A stretch of DNA of 64,000 nucleotides from Phanerodontia chrysosporium (GCA_001910725.1 MJGA01000011.1:806001-870000), one strand, 5' to 3'; counted from the stretch's first letter, positions 45,174 through 58,785 are shown. Notes: generated by a model not told the origin, from the letters alone. Translations and numbers: made by a program.

Positions 45174-45628
45174 TGTGCTGCGAGTTTGTGCATAGCGTTT
45201 AGGGATGATTATATGTGCGGCCCCAGTCGACAGGTTCTAGCCATACGCAGTATGGCATCGCCTCGCAGACTCGCGCAGCACCAGAGCAGAGAAATCTAAG
45301 GGTACAATTGTACAGGACAGAGTCACTTCCTGAGCGTCTTTGATACGGCAAGGGTTGGCCATGGCCGGAGTTTACGACGTGGGCGATGCAGCTGACGGCG
45401 ACGAGGGCCTGAGAGACAGCAGGACAGTGGGGAACACGGGATTGCCACAAAGTCGCCGGGGAATGGTTTGCAGCGTCACGTGCAAGGAGGAGGTTGCGCA
45501 GGCGCCGAACCTGCGCCTTGCCTTCTCCAGACTCTCCTCGCCGCACCTCTCCTTCCCACCGGCCCTTCCGCCCCCGCCTCTCCCGACCTCCTCGCTGGTA
45601 GCCGCAGCAGTATCCACACTCAGCAGCC
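45174..45628. promoter_or_regulatory. Divergent promoter shared by thioesterase and VAC8 genes
   Basis: 455 nt between two start codons on opposite strands. The half nearest VAC8 has a long C/T-rich tract (about 45540-45600). No further gene. Confidence 0.55.
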
Positions 45629-48067
45629 ATGGGAGCCGTCTCTAGCTGCTGCGAATCGTGCTGTCAGTCTTTTCCGCTTTACCGCAGACCTCCCTATGCA
45701 TATGGAACTCATCTCCGTCATGCCAGTCCGTTCTCGCAAGTCTCAGTCGTACGAGCCTTTGCTCCTCGAGAATGAACGAGAAGCAGTTGCTGATCTGCTC
45801 CAGTACTTGGAGAGTGAGTCTCACTCCTAGTCGCGCTTTGCCTTCCCGTTGCTCAACGAAGATTTGTTGATCGCCAGACCGAACAACTACCAACTTCTTC
45901 ACGGGATCACCACTTTCCGCGTTGACCACACTTTCATTTTCAGACAATGTAGACCTACAACGGAGTGCTGCACTTGCCTTCGCCGAGATTACTGAGAAGG
46001 AAGTCCGTCCAGTCGGGCGCGACACACTTGACCCTATCCTCTTCCTCCTCGGCAGTCACGACACAGAAGTTCAGCGGGCTGCCAGCGCCGCTCTTGGCAA
46101 TTTGGCCGTCAATAGTGCGTATCCTCATCATGCTCCTAGGCGACCTACCAACCGGTATCAACAGCCGACAACAAGTTGCTCATCGTCAAGCTGGGCGGTC
46201 TGGAGCCGCTCATACGGCAAATGCTCAGCCCGAATGTCGAAGTTCAGTGCAACGCTGTAGGCTGCGTTACCAACCTTGCTACTCATGGTACGCACATTGT
46301 AAACCTCATTACTGGCCCTCTTCCTTACATATGAGAAGATGACAACAAGACGAAGATCGCCAAATCTGGCGCGTTGGTCCCATTGACACGTTTGGCTCGT
46401 TCAAAAGACATGAGGGTGCAGCGGAACGCGACTGGCGCGCTGCTGAACATGACGCACTCAGGCATGTCTCATATCTCTTTCTTGCCGAATATCTGCTGAA
46501 GACCTTTGCTGTACGTAGATGAGAATCGGCAGCAACTCGTGAACGCCGGTGCTATCCCAGTCCTAGTCAGCCTTCTGAACTCGCAAGATACCGATGTGCA
46601 ATATTATTGTACCACCGCTCTCAGTAATATTGCTGTCGATGGTATGCCCTTGTCACGTGCCCTTTCCTCGCACATACCTGACTGTCATATCCAGCTGCAA
46701 ACAGGAAGAAGCTTGCGCAGACAGAGCCTAAACTAGTCTCCAGCCTTGTCCAGCTCATGGAAAGCCCTAGTCTCAAAGTGCAATGTCAAGCCGCGCTCGC
46801 TCTGCGTAACCTCGCCAGCGACGGTAAGCACTCTGCAGGCTGCATTGGTGTTTGAGTATTTACAACTGGTGATGTACAGAGAAATACCAGCTCGAGATAG
46901 TGAAGTGCGACGGACTCCCCCACCTCCTTCGCCTACTTCAGTCGACATACCTGCCTCTGATCCTATCTGCTGCCGCATGTGTGCGCAACGTCTCTATTCA
47001 CCCGCAGAACGAATCGCCCATCATTGAGTCTGGCTTCCTGCAACCACTCATCAACCTGCTGTCATTCAAGGACAACGAGGAAGTGCAGTGTCATGCCATC
47101 TCGACTCTCCGAAATCTGGCTGCTAGCTCGGAGAAGAACAAGCTCGAAATCGTCAAAGCGGGTGCTGTACAGAGCATCAAGGATCTCGTGTTGGAGGTGC
47201 CGATGAACGTTCAATCGGAGATGACAGCATGTATTGCTGTCCTTGCCTTGAGCGGTGCGCTCCTATCCTTCCACTAGTGTCCAGCTACTAACACAACTTG
47301 TCCCGGTAGACGAGCTCAAGGGACAACTGTTAGAGATGGGTATTTGCGAGGTGCTCATTCCGCTTACGAATTCGCCAAGTTCCGAAGTACAAGGAAACAG
47401 TGCTGCTGCTCTGGGTAACCTGTCTTCGAAGGGTCAGTCCACCGCGAAGTGTATTTTGCTAGTGCTGACAACTGCGGCGCTCAGATGGCCGTACGACTTC
47501 TGATGATTATTCCGCTTTTAACGACGTTTGGGACCGACCGGATGGTGGCATGCACAAGTACCTCTATCGCTTCTTGACCAGCCCCGACGCCACATTCCAA
47601 CACATTGCCGTGTGGACAATCGTCCAACTCCTCGAATCTGGTGGTAAGCAGCGCCGGTGGTTTATCCTCTGCCCTTGTGTGCTGACCCTAGTTTCGCAGA
47701 CCCACAACTCATCAGTAACATCCGTTCCTCCAGCATCCTGATACCCAACATTCGTCAACTCGCTGCCACTCGCACCTCAACGCCAGCGTCATCCATTGGC
47801 GGTACTCCGCGGTCACACGGTTCGCACCACTCATACCAAGACACCGACACTGGCGAGGGTCAGGGCGAGATCCAGCAGCTCGCGCGGCGCATTCTCGAGT
47901 TCACTGAAGGCGACGTGGACGATGTGATGACCCCGAGTGCACCAGCTTCGCAGAAGCAGGCGGGCTCGCTCATCGATAGCCGTGCGGAGAGCGTCATGGG
48001 CCGGGACCATGAGGAGCTTCGCCGAAGCGTTCGGGAAGCGTTCTCCAGCGGACAGACGGGGCACTAG
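45629..48067 (+). CDS. VAC8: Vacuolar armadillo-repeat protein Vac8
   Basis: Eleven exons: 45629-45662, 45727-45813, 45878-46114, 46165-46287, 46339-46461, 46519-46641, 46695-46823, 46880-47254, 47310-47432, 47485-47643, 47700-48067; 626 residues. The N-terminus [11 protein letters not shown] is a myristoylation (Gly2) plus palmitoylation (Cys) signal. Next comes [20 protein letters not shown] and then about 11 armadillo repeats, with repeat cores such as [50 protein letters not shown] and [13 protein letters not shown]. Vac8 sits on the vacuole membrane and acts in inheritance, nucleus-vacuole contacts and selective autophagy. Four consecutive exons are exactly 123 nt, one armadillo repeat each. 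The intron at 46462-46518 begins GCATGT, a GC-AG intron. The tail is Ser/Glu-rich and disordered. Confidence 0.97.
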
Positions 48068-48518
48068 ACTTTGCAGGCTATACCCTTGCTCTTGCCCCGG
48101 TTCGGAAGGTCGGATGGCGTTCGGTGGGTATTTATTATGGACGCGGTCACGTTCTTCTCTTCTTGCATCCCCCTTGTACATGCGACTTGTTGTTCTTCTC
48201 ACCTTCCTGCATGTTTCATTTCACTATTCGGTCTGTTCTCACTCTTCCTCATTTCGTGTATGTACTGCAATTCTCCCGCTTTCGAGGCTACGTTACTTCA
48301 AGGTACTTCTGCACGCCGTCTCTGTGTGTCCGCCGTACTCTTGATGAAGTATAATGATCGTCATGTAAATGTGATCTTTTACAATCCGAAACCAGCGTGA
48401 CATTGCGGCATAACCCTAGTGGAGTGTCGTACAGCGGAGAGCCACGTACGAGCGCATGGTGGGGCCCAGCTCATAGGCGAGAGAGGACGTCTGAGGTATG
48501 TGGGGAAGGTATGGTGGT
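48068..48518. other. Intergenic, convergent 3' regions
   Basis: VAC8 3' flank is T/C-rich; the other end is the 3' flank of the uS14 gene. No gene seen. Confidence 0.45.
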
Positions 48519-48823
48519 TTACCGGGTCTAAAGCGTATTCACATTCGTGATAAGTACATGTATGCCTCAAATGCGAAACAACGCACCTTGCGGAAACCAA
48601 TGGCGTCGGCCTTCTCGCGGAAGCACTGACGGCAGAGGTCAAGACCGTACTTGCGGATGAGACCAGCCTGGTGAGCGCAGTGACGGCTGCAAGGCACGGG
48701 CAAAAAATCAGCACTGTCTTCGCCTTCTTCTTGCAAGTCCAGACGGAGAAGCGATATTCACCACTGGCGGGAGCCCTTGCCGAACTTGCGGGGGCGAGAG
48801 AACCAAACGGCGTCGTGGGTCAT
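48519..48823 (-). CDS. RPS29: 40S ribosomal protein uS14 (S29)
   Basis: Exons 48823-48762, 48686-48587 and a final 9-nt exon 48527-48519 (Thr-Arg-stop); 56 residues, the normal length. The protein starts [20 protein letters not shown], then has the zinc ligands CRHC and CRQC around [13 protein letters not shown], and ends [15 protein letters not shown]. uS14 is a zinc-ribbon protein of the 40S head. The last intron (48528-48586, GTGCGT...TTTAG) leaves only two codons in exon 3; without it the frame would add an unrelated tail of about 14 residues. Confidence 0.96.
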
Positions 48824-49056
48824 TTTGTCGGGTTACGGTTTGACTAATGTACCAAATCGTATTAGCATACGTTCGGGGTGCCAGGAAACGTACGGGAGAC
48901 AGACCTTGCCGGAGACTTGAGTAGGCGTCGGTCGCTGCTGCCTTCAACGAGTAAGGTTCGTGGACGAAGTGGAAATAAGGTTTGATCACTGTTTTGCGCT
49001 CCGCCGGCCTTTTCCGATTTGTGCTATATGTATGCCTATTGAGAACGGTTGTTACC

Positions 49057-49161
49057 GCCCGCCTAGCTCAATCGGATAGAGCGTCAGACTCTTACGAGCG
49101 CGGGTGTTAGCACACGATCCACGTGATCTGAAGGCTGCGAGTTCGACCCTCGCGGTGGGCT
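49057..49161 (+). tRNA. tRNA-Lys (anticodon CTT) with a 31-nt intron
   Basis: Acceptor GCCCGCC pairs with GGTGGGC (one G-T pair), D-arm TAGCTCAATCGGATAGAGC, anticodon stem TCAGA/TCTGA, loop CTCTTA, T-arm GCGAG-TTCGACC-CTCGC. The anticodon CTT is in the standard place, and about 31 nt are inserted after position 37, where nuclear tRNA introns lie. Discriminator base T follows the acceptor stem. Confidence 0.9.
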
Positions 49162-49617
49162 AGTTGTTTTTGTCCTCTAGTCTTTGCACCTCCTTTTGCC
49201 ATAACCACTTTCCGTGAACTGGACGCACGATGACGATTGTACCCTCTTCTCTTGCGTGCGTACATCTGTCTCTGGGTTACTCTTATGATTTCGCAGCAGT
49301 GTCTGCCCTGCCGCAATCGCTAACTACCGCGCAAATCAGGTTTCATATAGACGTTCATCTACCACAAGTGATACGGATGATGCCGCATCTACTGTTTGCT
49401 GCCTTCGAACTGCTTCAGGCGTAGTATGCATGAGATGAGTCCCAACATATCACTATTTTTGCCCATCTGGTCCTCGTCCTCAATTGATCATCACTGTTTA
49501 GAGCGCAACCGGACTTCTGCAGGTACAGTCTCGCACCATACAACCGCACAATACAACGAAGAGTCCAGTCTCCCAGGTCAATATCCTGCGTATTGACCTG
49601 ACCCGTCGAGACGTCAG
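49162..49617. other. Upstream region of the membrane protein gene, exons unresolved
   Basis: Contains the promoter and probably the first exon or exons of the next gene. A candidate start is the ATG ATG at about 49378, giving MMPHLLFAAFELLQA, which resembles a signal peptide. I could not join it to the next exon with confidence. Confidence 0.35.
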
Positions 49618-51037
49618 TTAGACTCAATCTCGACGGGCACAGCCTTCGAACCCATTGACGTTCAACGCCTCATATGTGAGTACTGTTCCGATTGTGTCCC
49701 TACCGGAAGGCGACCTCGTCATCTGCCTGCCCTTCTGCCTGACTAGGACTTCTTCTAGTCTCCCCGTATCTCTCTGGCTCATTTCCCATGCTACCGACTC
49801 GAGTTCAAGCTCTGCGCTTGCCATTATTCTCTCTAGCATGTTCCGTCTTCACGCGGGCACACCGAGTCGGCGCCACTGTAGACGATTCTATGGCAGCTAA
49901 GACTCAGGTCGTCTTGGACTATACTGTGCATACGTAAGTGACGTCTTTCTTGCGACTCTGAAGCTTGGTTGATCGCAGAGTAGCTCGGAAAGTGACCTCT
50001 TGAGCGTCCCGGGATCTGCTACCACGATCACTGCACGCACGCACCTTCCGCGCGTCGATGAATCTATAGCATCGAGTACAAGTATTGGAGATCCTGCACC
50101 CACTCGTGGCTTTCCATCCACAGCACCCATTTGTTCATCATCTCTGATAAACACCGCTCCCGATCCGGACTCTAGTAATCCGCTCGCCACTTCGCCACTC
50201 CCGTTGACCTCCTCATTTACTACGCCCGCGAACTCACTTTCCAGCTCTGCGGTGCCTGGCAAGGCGCGTAACATCACCGTCGCAGTCGCGCTTCCTATCA
50301 GCATACTCCTATTGTTTCTGTTCATCGCGTTAGTCCTCTGGTGGCGGCGCCATTCCCAGGCACAATTCCTCCCACCTGGACGGAGAATTAGCGAAGATCC
50401 TACACTAAGTGGGTGGGCTAGGGATGCTTGGGCTCTGAAGCGCAACGAAGCCGGCAGCTTGAGCCGCGGGCATTCGAGCCGAGACCACAGTGATTCGCTC
50501 AGGACTTCCCCGACCGCTCTCATTCGACACGTACGGAATGCCGCTGGTGCTGTGAGTCGATCAAGAGGCCCGACTGTTAGCTCCACTGCAACGACGACCA
50601 GTACTATCCAGTCATCATCGCAATGTAGCGTCGAGAGCAACACTGTTGGACAACCTGTGGCTCCATCACACTTCTCAACCTCAAATCAGCCCGAGACACA
50701 CTACGAAGACACGCTGGGTTGTGGATACAATACGCACCTGCGGCATCCATACGCGGCGCGAACGCCAGAGCCGTACGAGGGGAGACCCCTGCCCACCGTC
50801 CCTGAGCAGTTGGCGGCGCTAGAGCAGCCGTCTGCCTCGTACAAAAACGCTCCACGAGCCTTACCGTCAATCCCACTTCGCCTAGCGACGAATGAACAAA
50901 TACAAGTCGAAGCCATTCAGAAGGCAGTGCCAATGAGGAGACCCCTTCCTATTCCACCCATACCTAAGAAGCAGTCGCAAAGCCTGGGATACAGAAATTT
51001 CTCAAAGACCGCATCTGGTTCGTATCTATCTCCGTAG
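49618..51037 (+). CDS. Putative single-pass plasma-membrane protein, 5' end unresolved
   Basis: The last exon is firm: a Ser/Thr-rich outside part (TSSFTTPANSLSSSAV), one transmembrane helix ITVAVALPISILLLFLFIAL followed by WWRRHSQ as the inner stop-transfer signal, then a disordered cytosolic tail with Pro motifs (MRRPLPIPPIPKK) ending SGSYLSP. Tentative upstream exons 49618-49675 and 49759-49933 keep one frame (LDSISTGTAFEPIDVQRL, then TVDDSMAAKTQVVLDYTVH); the second joins the last exon at 49981 using a CAGAG acceptor. The layout, with a beta-rich ectodomain, Ser/Thr stalk, helix and disordered tail, is common in Agaricomycete surface proteins, many without a name. I do not recognise a specific family. 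Confidence 0.65.
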
Positions 51038-51687
51038 TAGGGATCACCTCAGACCTTGCAACTCCGGAAGCTCAGGCTAGAGGCAGGATGTCGATCTATC
51101 TGAATCCATCTGTATGTAATAATAGTCCCATATCTTGACTGAAGCGAGGTGCACAGTGCACGTCCGATGCTTGAGACATGCGCTATGTTTGAATAGGGAT
51201 CCACCACGCTGGTCACTGCCACTTGAGGTCGAGCTAGTGTTCGTTGTGGCGCAGCTTCAGTCGTCCCACCGCCTTGTCGGATTGGTGCAGAACCTACACG
51301 CATGTCTCGGATGAGCAACTTGAAGCAATAATTCAGCATGGTGCACCTGCAGCTGAGCAGCGTACAAGGCAACAAGGGCCGTATGTCCTTATGTACCGTC
51401 AACCTGGGTCGGCAAAGTGATAACGAAGTGAAATCCACGGTCATCAATTGGGCTACATCTTGATACATGACGAGACCTGAACAGAGTACACGTTTCGGTT
51501 CATGATTCCTGCAATACGAGAATGAGAGCCACTACACAGATACAAATTACAGGGGTGATTACAATGCGAGGTTGATCTAAAGGGAAAGAAGGAAGAAATA
51601 ATGCGTTCAAAGGAGAGAGATATCAAATCACACCTAGAGACAGACAGATCCGACCCAAGTCCAATCTTCGCCCAATGCCATCGTCCA
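51038..51687. other. Intergenic, convergent 3' regions
   Basis: About 650 nt between two converging genes. No conserved frame, tRNA or repeat seen. Confidence 0.5.
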
Positions 51688-53088
<1,401 letters not shown>

Positions 53089-53442
53089 CGTGACGCTTGA
53101 CTATGTTGTCGTGGTGGGGAGACAAAAGGATGCAGGAGGCCCACAATACTTGGAGGGGGACGACGTCGTCGAGGTCGTTGGTGGTGGGGGGAAGAGAAGG
53201 GATGGAGAGAGACCGCGGTTGAGAGCGCGAGGCCGAGTGAGGACGGATTGTCGAGACAAGCGAACACAGGCGTCAAGCGGGCCAAGCGTCGGAATAGACG
53301 CCCTTTGTGCCAAATGCAGAACGGCATAAAATTTGGACAGACGCCCGAGTAGCAAGTCTCTTTGAGAGTTGAGGTATGTCACGCTCGCCCTCGCCCTCGC
53401 CCCTCTCCTCACCGTCCCGTTGCTGCCTCCTAGAACGCTAAA
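53089..53442. promoter_or_regulatory. Divergent promoter shared by PHO85 and UTP5
   Basis: 354 nt between opposing start codons. The left part is purine-rich on the + strand (GGGAGACAAAAGG, GGGGAAGAGAAGGG); the right part has alternating TCGCCC units (about 53388-53402). No other gene. Confidence 0.55.
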
Positions 53443-55936
53443 ATGGCCTCCACGCCGTCAAAGTCGAAAAAGCCGCGCAATAAAGCGCCAAAATCCCGCC
53501 CGGCCAACACCTCAGGCATCTCCCAGCCAGCCGTAGAGGACGCCTCGTCCACCCACTCGCTTTCGACCTTCTCACCTAGCGGAGAGCTCTTTGCGTTCCT
53601 CTCACTCGCAGTAGACAAGCACCGTCTGCGCATATACGACACTACTACTGGCCAGTCTGTCGCGGAACACGCCCTCGAGTCTTCTCGGGTGTCCTCATTA
53701 TGCTGGGCTCGCTTCGACACTTCGTCGTCCGAGGACGGACCGAAGAGGAAGAGGAAACGCAAGAACCAGGATGACGACGACAGCGCCGCCAAGCTGCCTG
53801 CCCCAGGTGTCGTACTGGGTCTGAACAGCGGCTCCCTTGTTCTGTTCTCCCCTGCGCACGGCAAGGTGGTTAGGACAATATCGCATTCTTCCAGCACCGC
53901 CGCTCTCGTGTCCGTTGCAGTAGCCGAAGGCCAGAGCAGCGAATGCGTGCATCTCTGGACTTCTGGCGCTGATGGTGTCCTGCGCCTGTGGAACGTGCGC
54001 GAGGGCAGCTTGGTCGGCAGTTGGAAGAGCGAGGAGCGGATACCGTACTCATGCATTGCTGTCAGGCCTTCCCCGTCGGAGGAAAGCGAAGACGTCAATG
54101 AAGTCCTGGCAGCTAACTATGCGATCCACCTGCTCGCTATGGCGTCACAGTCGGACTCCTCCCTCGATGCTCCGTCAAAGCCGACGAAGAGTGCATCATT
54201 CACAGGCCACGCCTCTCCCGTCAAAAGCCTGCAGTGGGACTCGTCATCGCGTTTCCTCTCCACCGCCGAAGCAGACCGCTTCATATACTTGTGGGACGTC
54301 CCCCAGGAGGGCTCCTCATCGACAGAGGGCCGCGTCGCGGCATCTATTCCCCTGGACTCGGACGTACGGACAATCGCCCTCTCGCATCCTTCATCATCAG
54401 GTTCCAACACCCTGCTTGCAGTATCTGCGTCTGGCCGCGTGGCTATCTTCCCGCTCGAGGCGCGTCTCGCGTCCACGCCTTCGAAAGCGAAGTCGAAGAT
54501 CCCCACCCTCAGCCCAAGGTCTATCATTAGCGTTACCGCCACAAAGAAGCCGGCAGAGACGCGCTCTGACATCGTCGCTGCGACTTTTGTCGGGCAGGAG
54601 GAGGGAAAATCCGCATTGCCAGACTCGTAGGTGGCGTGAGGCCAGTGTTTGAAGTAGTTGTGAGTATCTATCGTGTCTTCGCGCCGGCTCCGCTTCATCT
54701 CTTTTCAGGGTTACCTTGATGCATCAGGAGAGTTTGTGCAGGAGGTGTCCATAGCACCCCTGCCTGCTAATGCTGGCCTCGTCTCGGAAGCCGACGGTCC
54801 TATCGTAAGTTTTGTCGCGTCTATGACCAATCGTCAATTCCTAATTTTCCATAGGGCGCGCCTAGCACTCGGTACACCGAGTCCTCATCTATCGCTGTCC
54901 GCTCTGGCGCTGAACTTGGCCAGGATGCGTCAATGGACGATCTGATCAGTCGTGAAGTCGAGGGAGAGCTCGATGCAGAGCTCGCAGAGATGAGTCTGGG
55001 ACAGCGGCTGACTGCTCTCGCCGGTGACGCCGCAGCGGCACCACGAGAGTCCGACGACGAAGATGCGCCCTCAAAATCTGTGCAGAAGGAGATCCAGGCT
55101 GTGCCTGCCGCGTCCCTGACCCGCACGCTCATCCAAGCCCTGCACTCGTCTGACTCGGGGCTTCTCGAGACATGTTTGGCGCACTCAAATGCGAACCTCA
55201 TACAAAATACCGTCAAACGGCTGCCGCCGCAGCTGGCGGTGCCGTTGGTGACGGCGTGTGTCGAACGGCTAGGGAGGGGCAAGCGGGTAGGCAGGGGCAA
55301 GGGCGGAGGTGCTGGAGCCGGGGCGCAGCGAGGAACCGGTCTTGTGCGATGGGTCCGGGCGGTGCTTGTCGTCCATGGCGGCCATCTCCTTACCGTGAGT
55401 TCTGTGCTACTGCGGTCGCTTCCTATTGACTGACTTTCTTCCAGATGCCCGATCTCGTCGCCCGGCTATCTGGCCTCCACGCAACGCTGACGTCACGGTT
55501 GGCATTGCAGGAGAGCCTCTTGTCCCTGAGCGGCCGCCTGGACATGGTCATCTCGCAGATTGAGATGCGTTCCTCGACCGCGCCTGCTCCCTTGACTGTG
55601 CCACAGGCGCAGAAGGAGCAGGGTAAAAAGAAGAAGCAACGGAAGAAGGCTGCGAAGTACGTGGAAGGTGAAAGTGAGGAGGAAGAGGACGTCGAGGGTA
55701 TGGACGTCGAGGTGGAAAGCGGGGACGACGCTGGAAGCGTAGAGGATGTCGAGCTGGGAGGTAGCGACGAGGAGGAGGAAGACACAAGTGATGAGGAGGA
55801 AGGTGAAGAAGAGGATGAGGAGGACGAGGACGAGGAGGACGATAGCGATGAGGATGGAGATCCGAAGATGAACGGCTTCATCGACGACGAGGCAGAGGAG
55901 TACACCGACGATGAGGAGGACGACGAGAGCGAGTAG
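53443..55936 (+). CDS. UTP5: U3 snoRNP / SSU processome protein Utp5 (WDR43 type)
   Basis: Exons 53443-54659, 54709-54804, 54855-55394, 55445-55936; about 781 residues. A WD40 propeller comes first: FSPSGELFAFLSLAVDKHRL, HLWTSGADGVLRLWNV, FTGHASPVKSLQWDSSSRFL, RFIYLWDV. The Utp12 domain is next (SLTRTLIQALHSSDSGLLET, LPPQLAVPLVTACVERL, VRAVLVVHGGHLL, MPDLVARLSGLHATL). The C-terminus is very acidic (long Asp/Glu runs). Utp5 is in the t-UTP group that binds early pre-rRNA in the nucleolus, before Rok1-type helicases act. Near 54603-54609 (GGGAAAA) the frame would stop at 54628-54630, whereas the next frame continues as IRIARLVGGVRPVFEVV into a good donor; adding one base makes exon 1 exactly 406 codons. 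I read through. Confidence 0.93.
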
Positions 55937-56355
55937 AGGCTTCTATCATATCTCTAATTTACTGTGGCAGTTTGGCATACATTCGTGCGTTGCGTCTCAG
56001 CCCTCATGGACGTGTTGGAGGACCCGCCGATGGCTATGATGCGCTGATGCGCCGCGACTTCCGAAAGCGGACTTGGCTTAGTGTAGGTGTTCCCGCAGTG
56101 ACGGCAACATCTGACCACAACCATCTCCAACACTCACTTCCTGTTCGTCTTTCTCCCAACTGGCTGCATTCTGGCCTGCACTGGCTGGACTGTGTTGGCG
56201 AAGATACACTCCTTGTCTGCACTGCTGTGAGGTCACCGACGGAGACCACGGCGGCGCTGCACAATCGGCGCACCTGAAGGCCCATGGGCAGACCGTTGTA
56301 CGGTACACAACCTCGTCAGGCAGAGTCTCTCTACTTCCAGCTCTCCTCATGCTAA
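55937..56355. promoter_or_regulatory. UTP5 3' region and upstream region of the next gene
   Basis: About 420 nt. An ATG at 56284 (MGRPLYG) could open a short first exon of the following gene. CT-rich patches occur throughout. Nothing else seen. Confidence 0.4.
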
Positions 56356-58480
56356 CTCCCGGCGTGCAAAGACTCTACATCTTGCACCTGCCAAGCTTGC
56401 AGTGCTTCTGCTTCTCCCGTCCAAGCAGTCTCTACTTCCGCACCCCGCCATAATCCTGCACCTGCTGCTCTCCGACCTTCTCGTTTGACTCTCGGCGCCG
56501 AACCGCCAGCAGCTCGGCTTACGGAACAAGATCTCCTTCAGACGCTTAGCTCATCTCGCGAGTCTATCCAGCGTGTTACAACCGCCATCGAAGCTGCGTA
56601 CGACCGCCTCATAGCTCTCACGAGCAGACTGCAAGAGAGCCTTGATACGATGTCCAATGACCCTGCACCTGCCAGAACTGCTACCAACATGGGCCCCGAC
56701 CACTCAGCCATCTTGCTTTCCGAGCCGACCTCCCTCGAGCCGGACGCCGGCGCACGCAATTCCACCGCAAGTGATTCATCCACGACAATCATTGTCCCGT
56801 CCATGAGCTCTATGGATGCGCAGAATCTCAGTCACGAAACGATCCGCCAACGTTTCATGGAGTTGACTTCCCGAGTGCCAAGCGATGCCCCAAATCCTGC
56901 CCTCTCGGACGGTGAGCCGTCGCGTCCACCGTCGACAGTACTGTTCGGGCCGCGCTCTAGAGATCCTGTGCAAGCACGCAGGAACTTCCTCATGGCGCAT
57001 CTCATGTACGGCCGCGACCCGAATCCCTCTGATCCGACCACCAGCCTCGGACGTCGAGTGGAAGCGAGGACAGCTGCTGCCCCGAGGAGTGCGGAGGAGC
57101 CGTCTACCATTGCACGCATCAATGACACAATTGGCGAGTCTTCTGTTACTGTCACTGTTCTCAATCGGCACCGTGAACGACTCCTCGAGTCGTCGCGCAG
57201 CTTCAGACGCACCTCAACCAGTACCACGACGGCCGGGACCTCATCCAGCAGTGCCGTCTCTGAAGCAACATCCGCACCCTCCGAAAGTCGTCTCACTGAA
57301 CTCGCGTCTGATCGCCCCTGGCAAGTTCGAAACCGTACTGCCTTGTGGCGCGACAACCTCCGTGACCGTCGTCCAGTCAGCAGTCTGCTATCGCGACAGC
57401 CTGGTTTAGTCACCACTGTACCCCGCACAGGGTCTCGACATGAATCACACCCTATGCCCCCGTTGGCCATGAGGCGACTGCCAGAACTTAGACCTGCAGG
57501 CATGGACGACGCATCGGACCTACCCGAAGGAGAGACGACCTCGAACCCCGACGAAGAGCCGCTCGAGCCAGACTCTATGCAAACACCAGTTCCGCGGGGA
57601 CTGTACCTGAGCGCCTTGTCTCGTGCATCATCGGCCCGCTACGACTTTGCCACTGGGCTTGAAGTGGAGGAAGACGATGATCCGTATAGCTGGCTGTTGG
57701 ACAACCCAAGGCGCCCACAACCGCCACTCGTCGGCCTTGACTCTGCCCGTAGTCGATCAGACATGCTCGGAAGGACAAGAGCCTCTCGGGATAGTGGACC
57801 TTTGACTGCACCACCCAATCCGTGGGTTCGGGATGTCATGGATGACGAGTCCGATCAGACTTCGTCAACATACACTCTGCCACTTGTATCCACTGTCAGC
57901 GCGCTCCGTGCAGCACGCCGCAGACGTATGTCCTCCAAGTCGAATCTTCGCTCCAGACGGCTAACTTCGAGAATGCAGCACGGCTCGACCTAGACGGCAA
58001 CGAGGTCCCGACGGACGAGGAAGACGAGTACGAGCGCAACCGCTCGCACATGCGCGCCCGCGCGCAGGCGCTCACGTCGCGTGCGGCGAACGGCGAGAGC
58101 ACGCCACTCCTGCGGGACTACATGTCGAGCACGATGCCGCCGCCGCCGCCGCCGTGGTTCAGCGTGACGGTGACGCCGCGCGGCAGGACGACCTCGCGAC
58201 GGGCGCGGACGACGGGCTCCCGCGCGTGAACCTCGGTGCGCCGGGCCTGCGCGCTGTGCAGTCGCTGCCAGAGGGCAGCAGCCAGTCCCGCTGGACGCGC
58301 CCGGCGCGCCTTCGCCATGCGATCGCGCCGATTCGAGAGTACAGCTCAACGACGCCGTTCCACGCGAGCCCGATTCCGTGGACCCCGGTCGACCTCACGC
58401 CATCGTCGCGTGCGAAGGTGCGGGAGAAGCGCGTCGGGACGAAGAGTCGGCCTGTGAGATCGCCTGTGGCAGGGAGATGA
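56356..58480 (+). CDS. Unrecognised disordered protein with N-terminal helix, start unresolved
   Basis: The main frame is open from 56356 to a donor at 57925; the intron is 57926-57978; the second exon is 57979 onward. There is no ATG early in the frame, so a first exon must be spliced in (candidate ATG 56284), or translation starts at MSNDPAPARTATN near 56650. One helical segment (LTEQDLLQTLSSSRESIQRV, TTAIEAAYDRLIALTSRL) is followed by about 550 residues of Ser/Arg/Pro-rich disorder with an acidic patch DEEDEYERNRS and TPLLRDYMSS. After the CCG repeat the reading frame seems one base out near 58165-58185: the downstream frame (NLGAPGLRAVQSLPEG ... HASPIPWTPVDLTP) is clearly coding and ends at 58480. 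No known domain found. Confidence 0.65.
58137..58156. repeat. CCG trinucleotide repeat (poly-Pro)
   Basis: Six tandem CCG codons giving a Pro run in the unrecognised gene. It lies next to the apparent frame change. Confidence 0.8.
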
Positions 58481-58785
58481 TGTTCCATTGCGTGTAATTG
58501 GCGGCATGATGCTTCTTAGGTGTTGTATGGCTTGGGTTTTTCGTGTTGGCTTGATTTCTTTTCTTTGATACCAGATCGTCACTCATTTCACTTTTTCTTG
58601 CGTTAGCTTTCGCTGCGGTGCCACTGCTGCCGACAGAACGTTCACACATGACGAGATCGAGAAGATACATCGCAATAGGTTCCCTTGGGAAGTCTAGCTA
58701 ATAGTAACAAATCATACCTCATGCTGCGGACAATACAGTAGTGTCCAGCGTTGACCATTTACTGCAGGAGACGACTTGGACTCGC
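58481..58785. other. Intergenic, convergent 3' regions
   Basis: About 300 nt, T-rich on the + strand left side. No gene seen. Confidence 0.4.

Noticed and set aside
55423..55905. Poly-Ser minus-strand frame
   Set aside because: Reverse of the Asp/Glu-rich tail of UTP5; not a gene.
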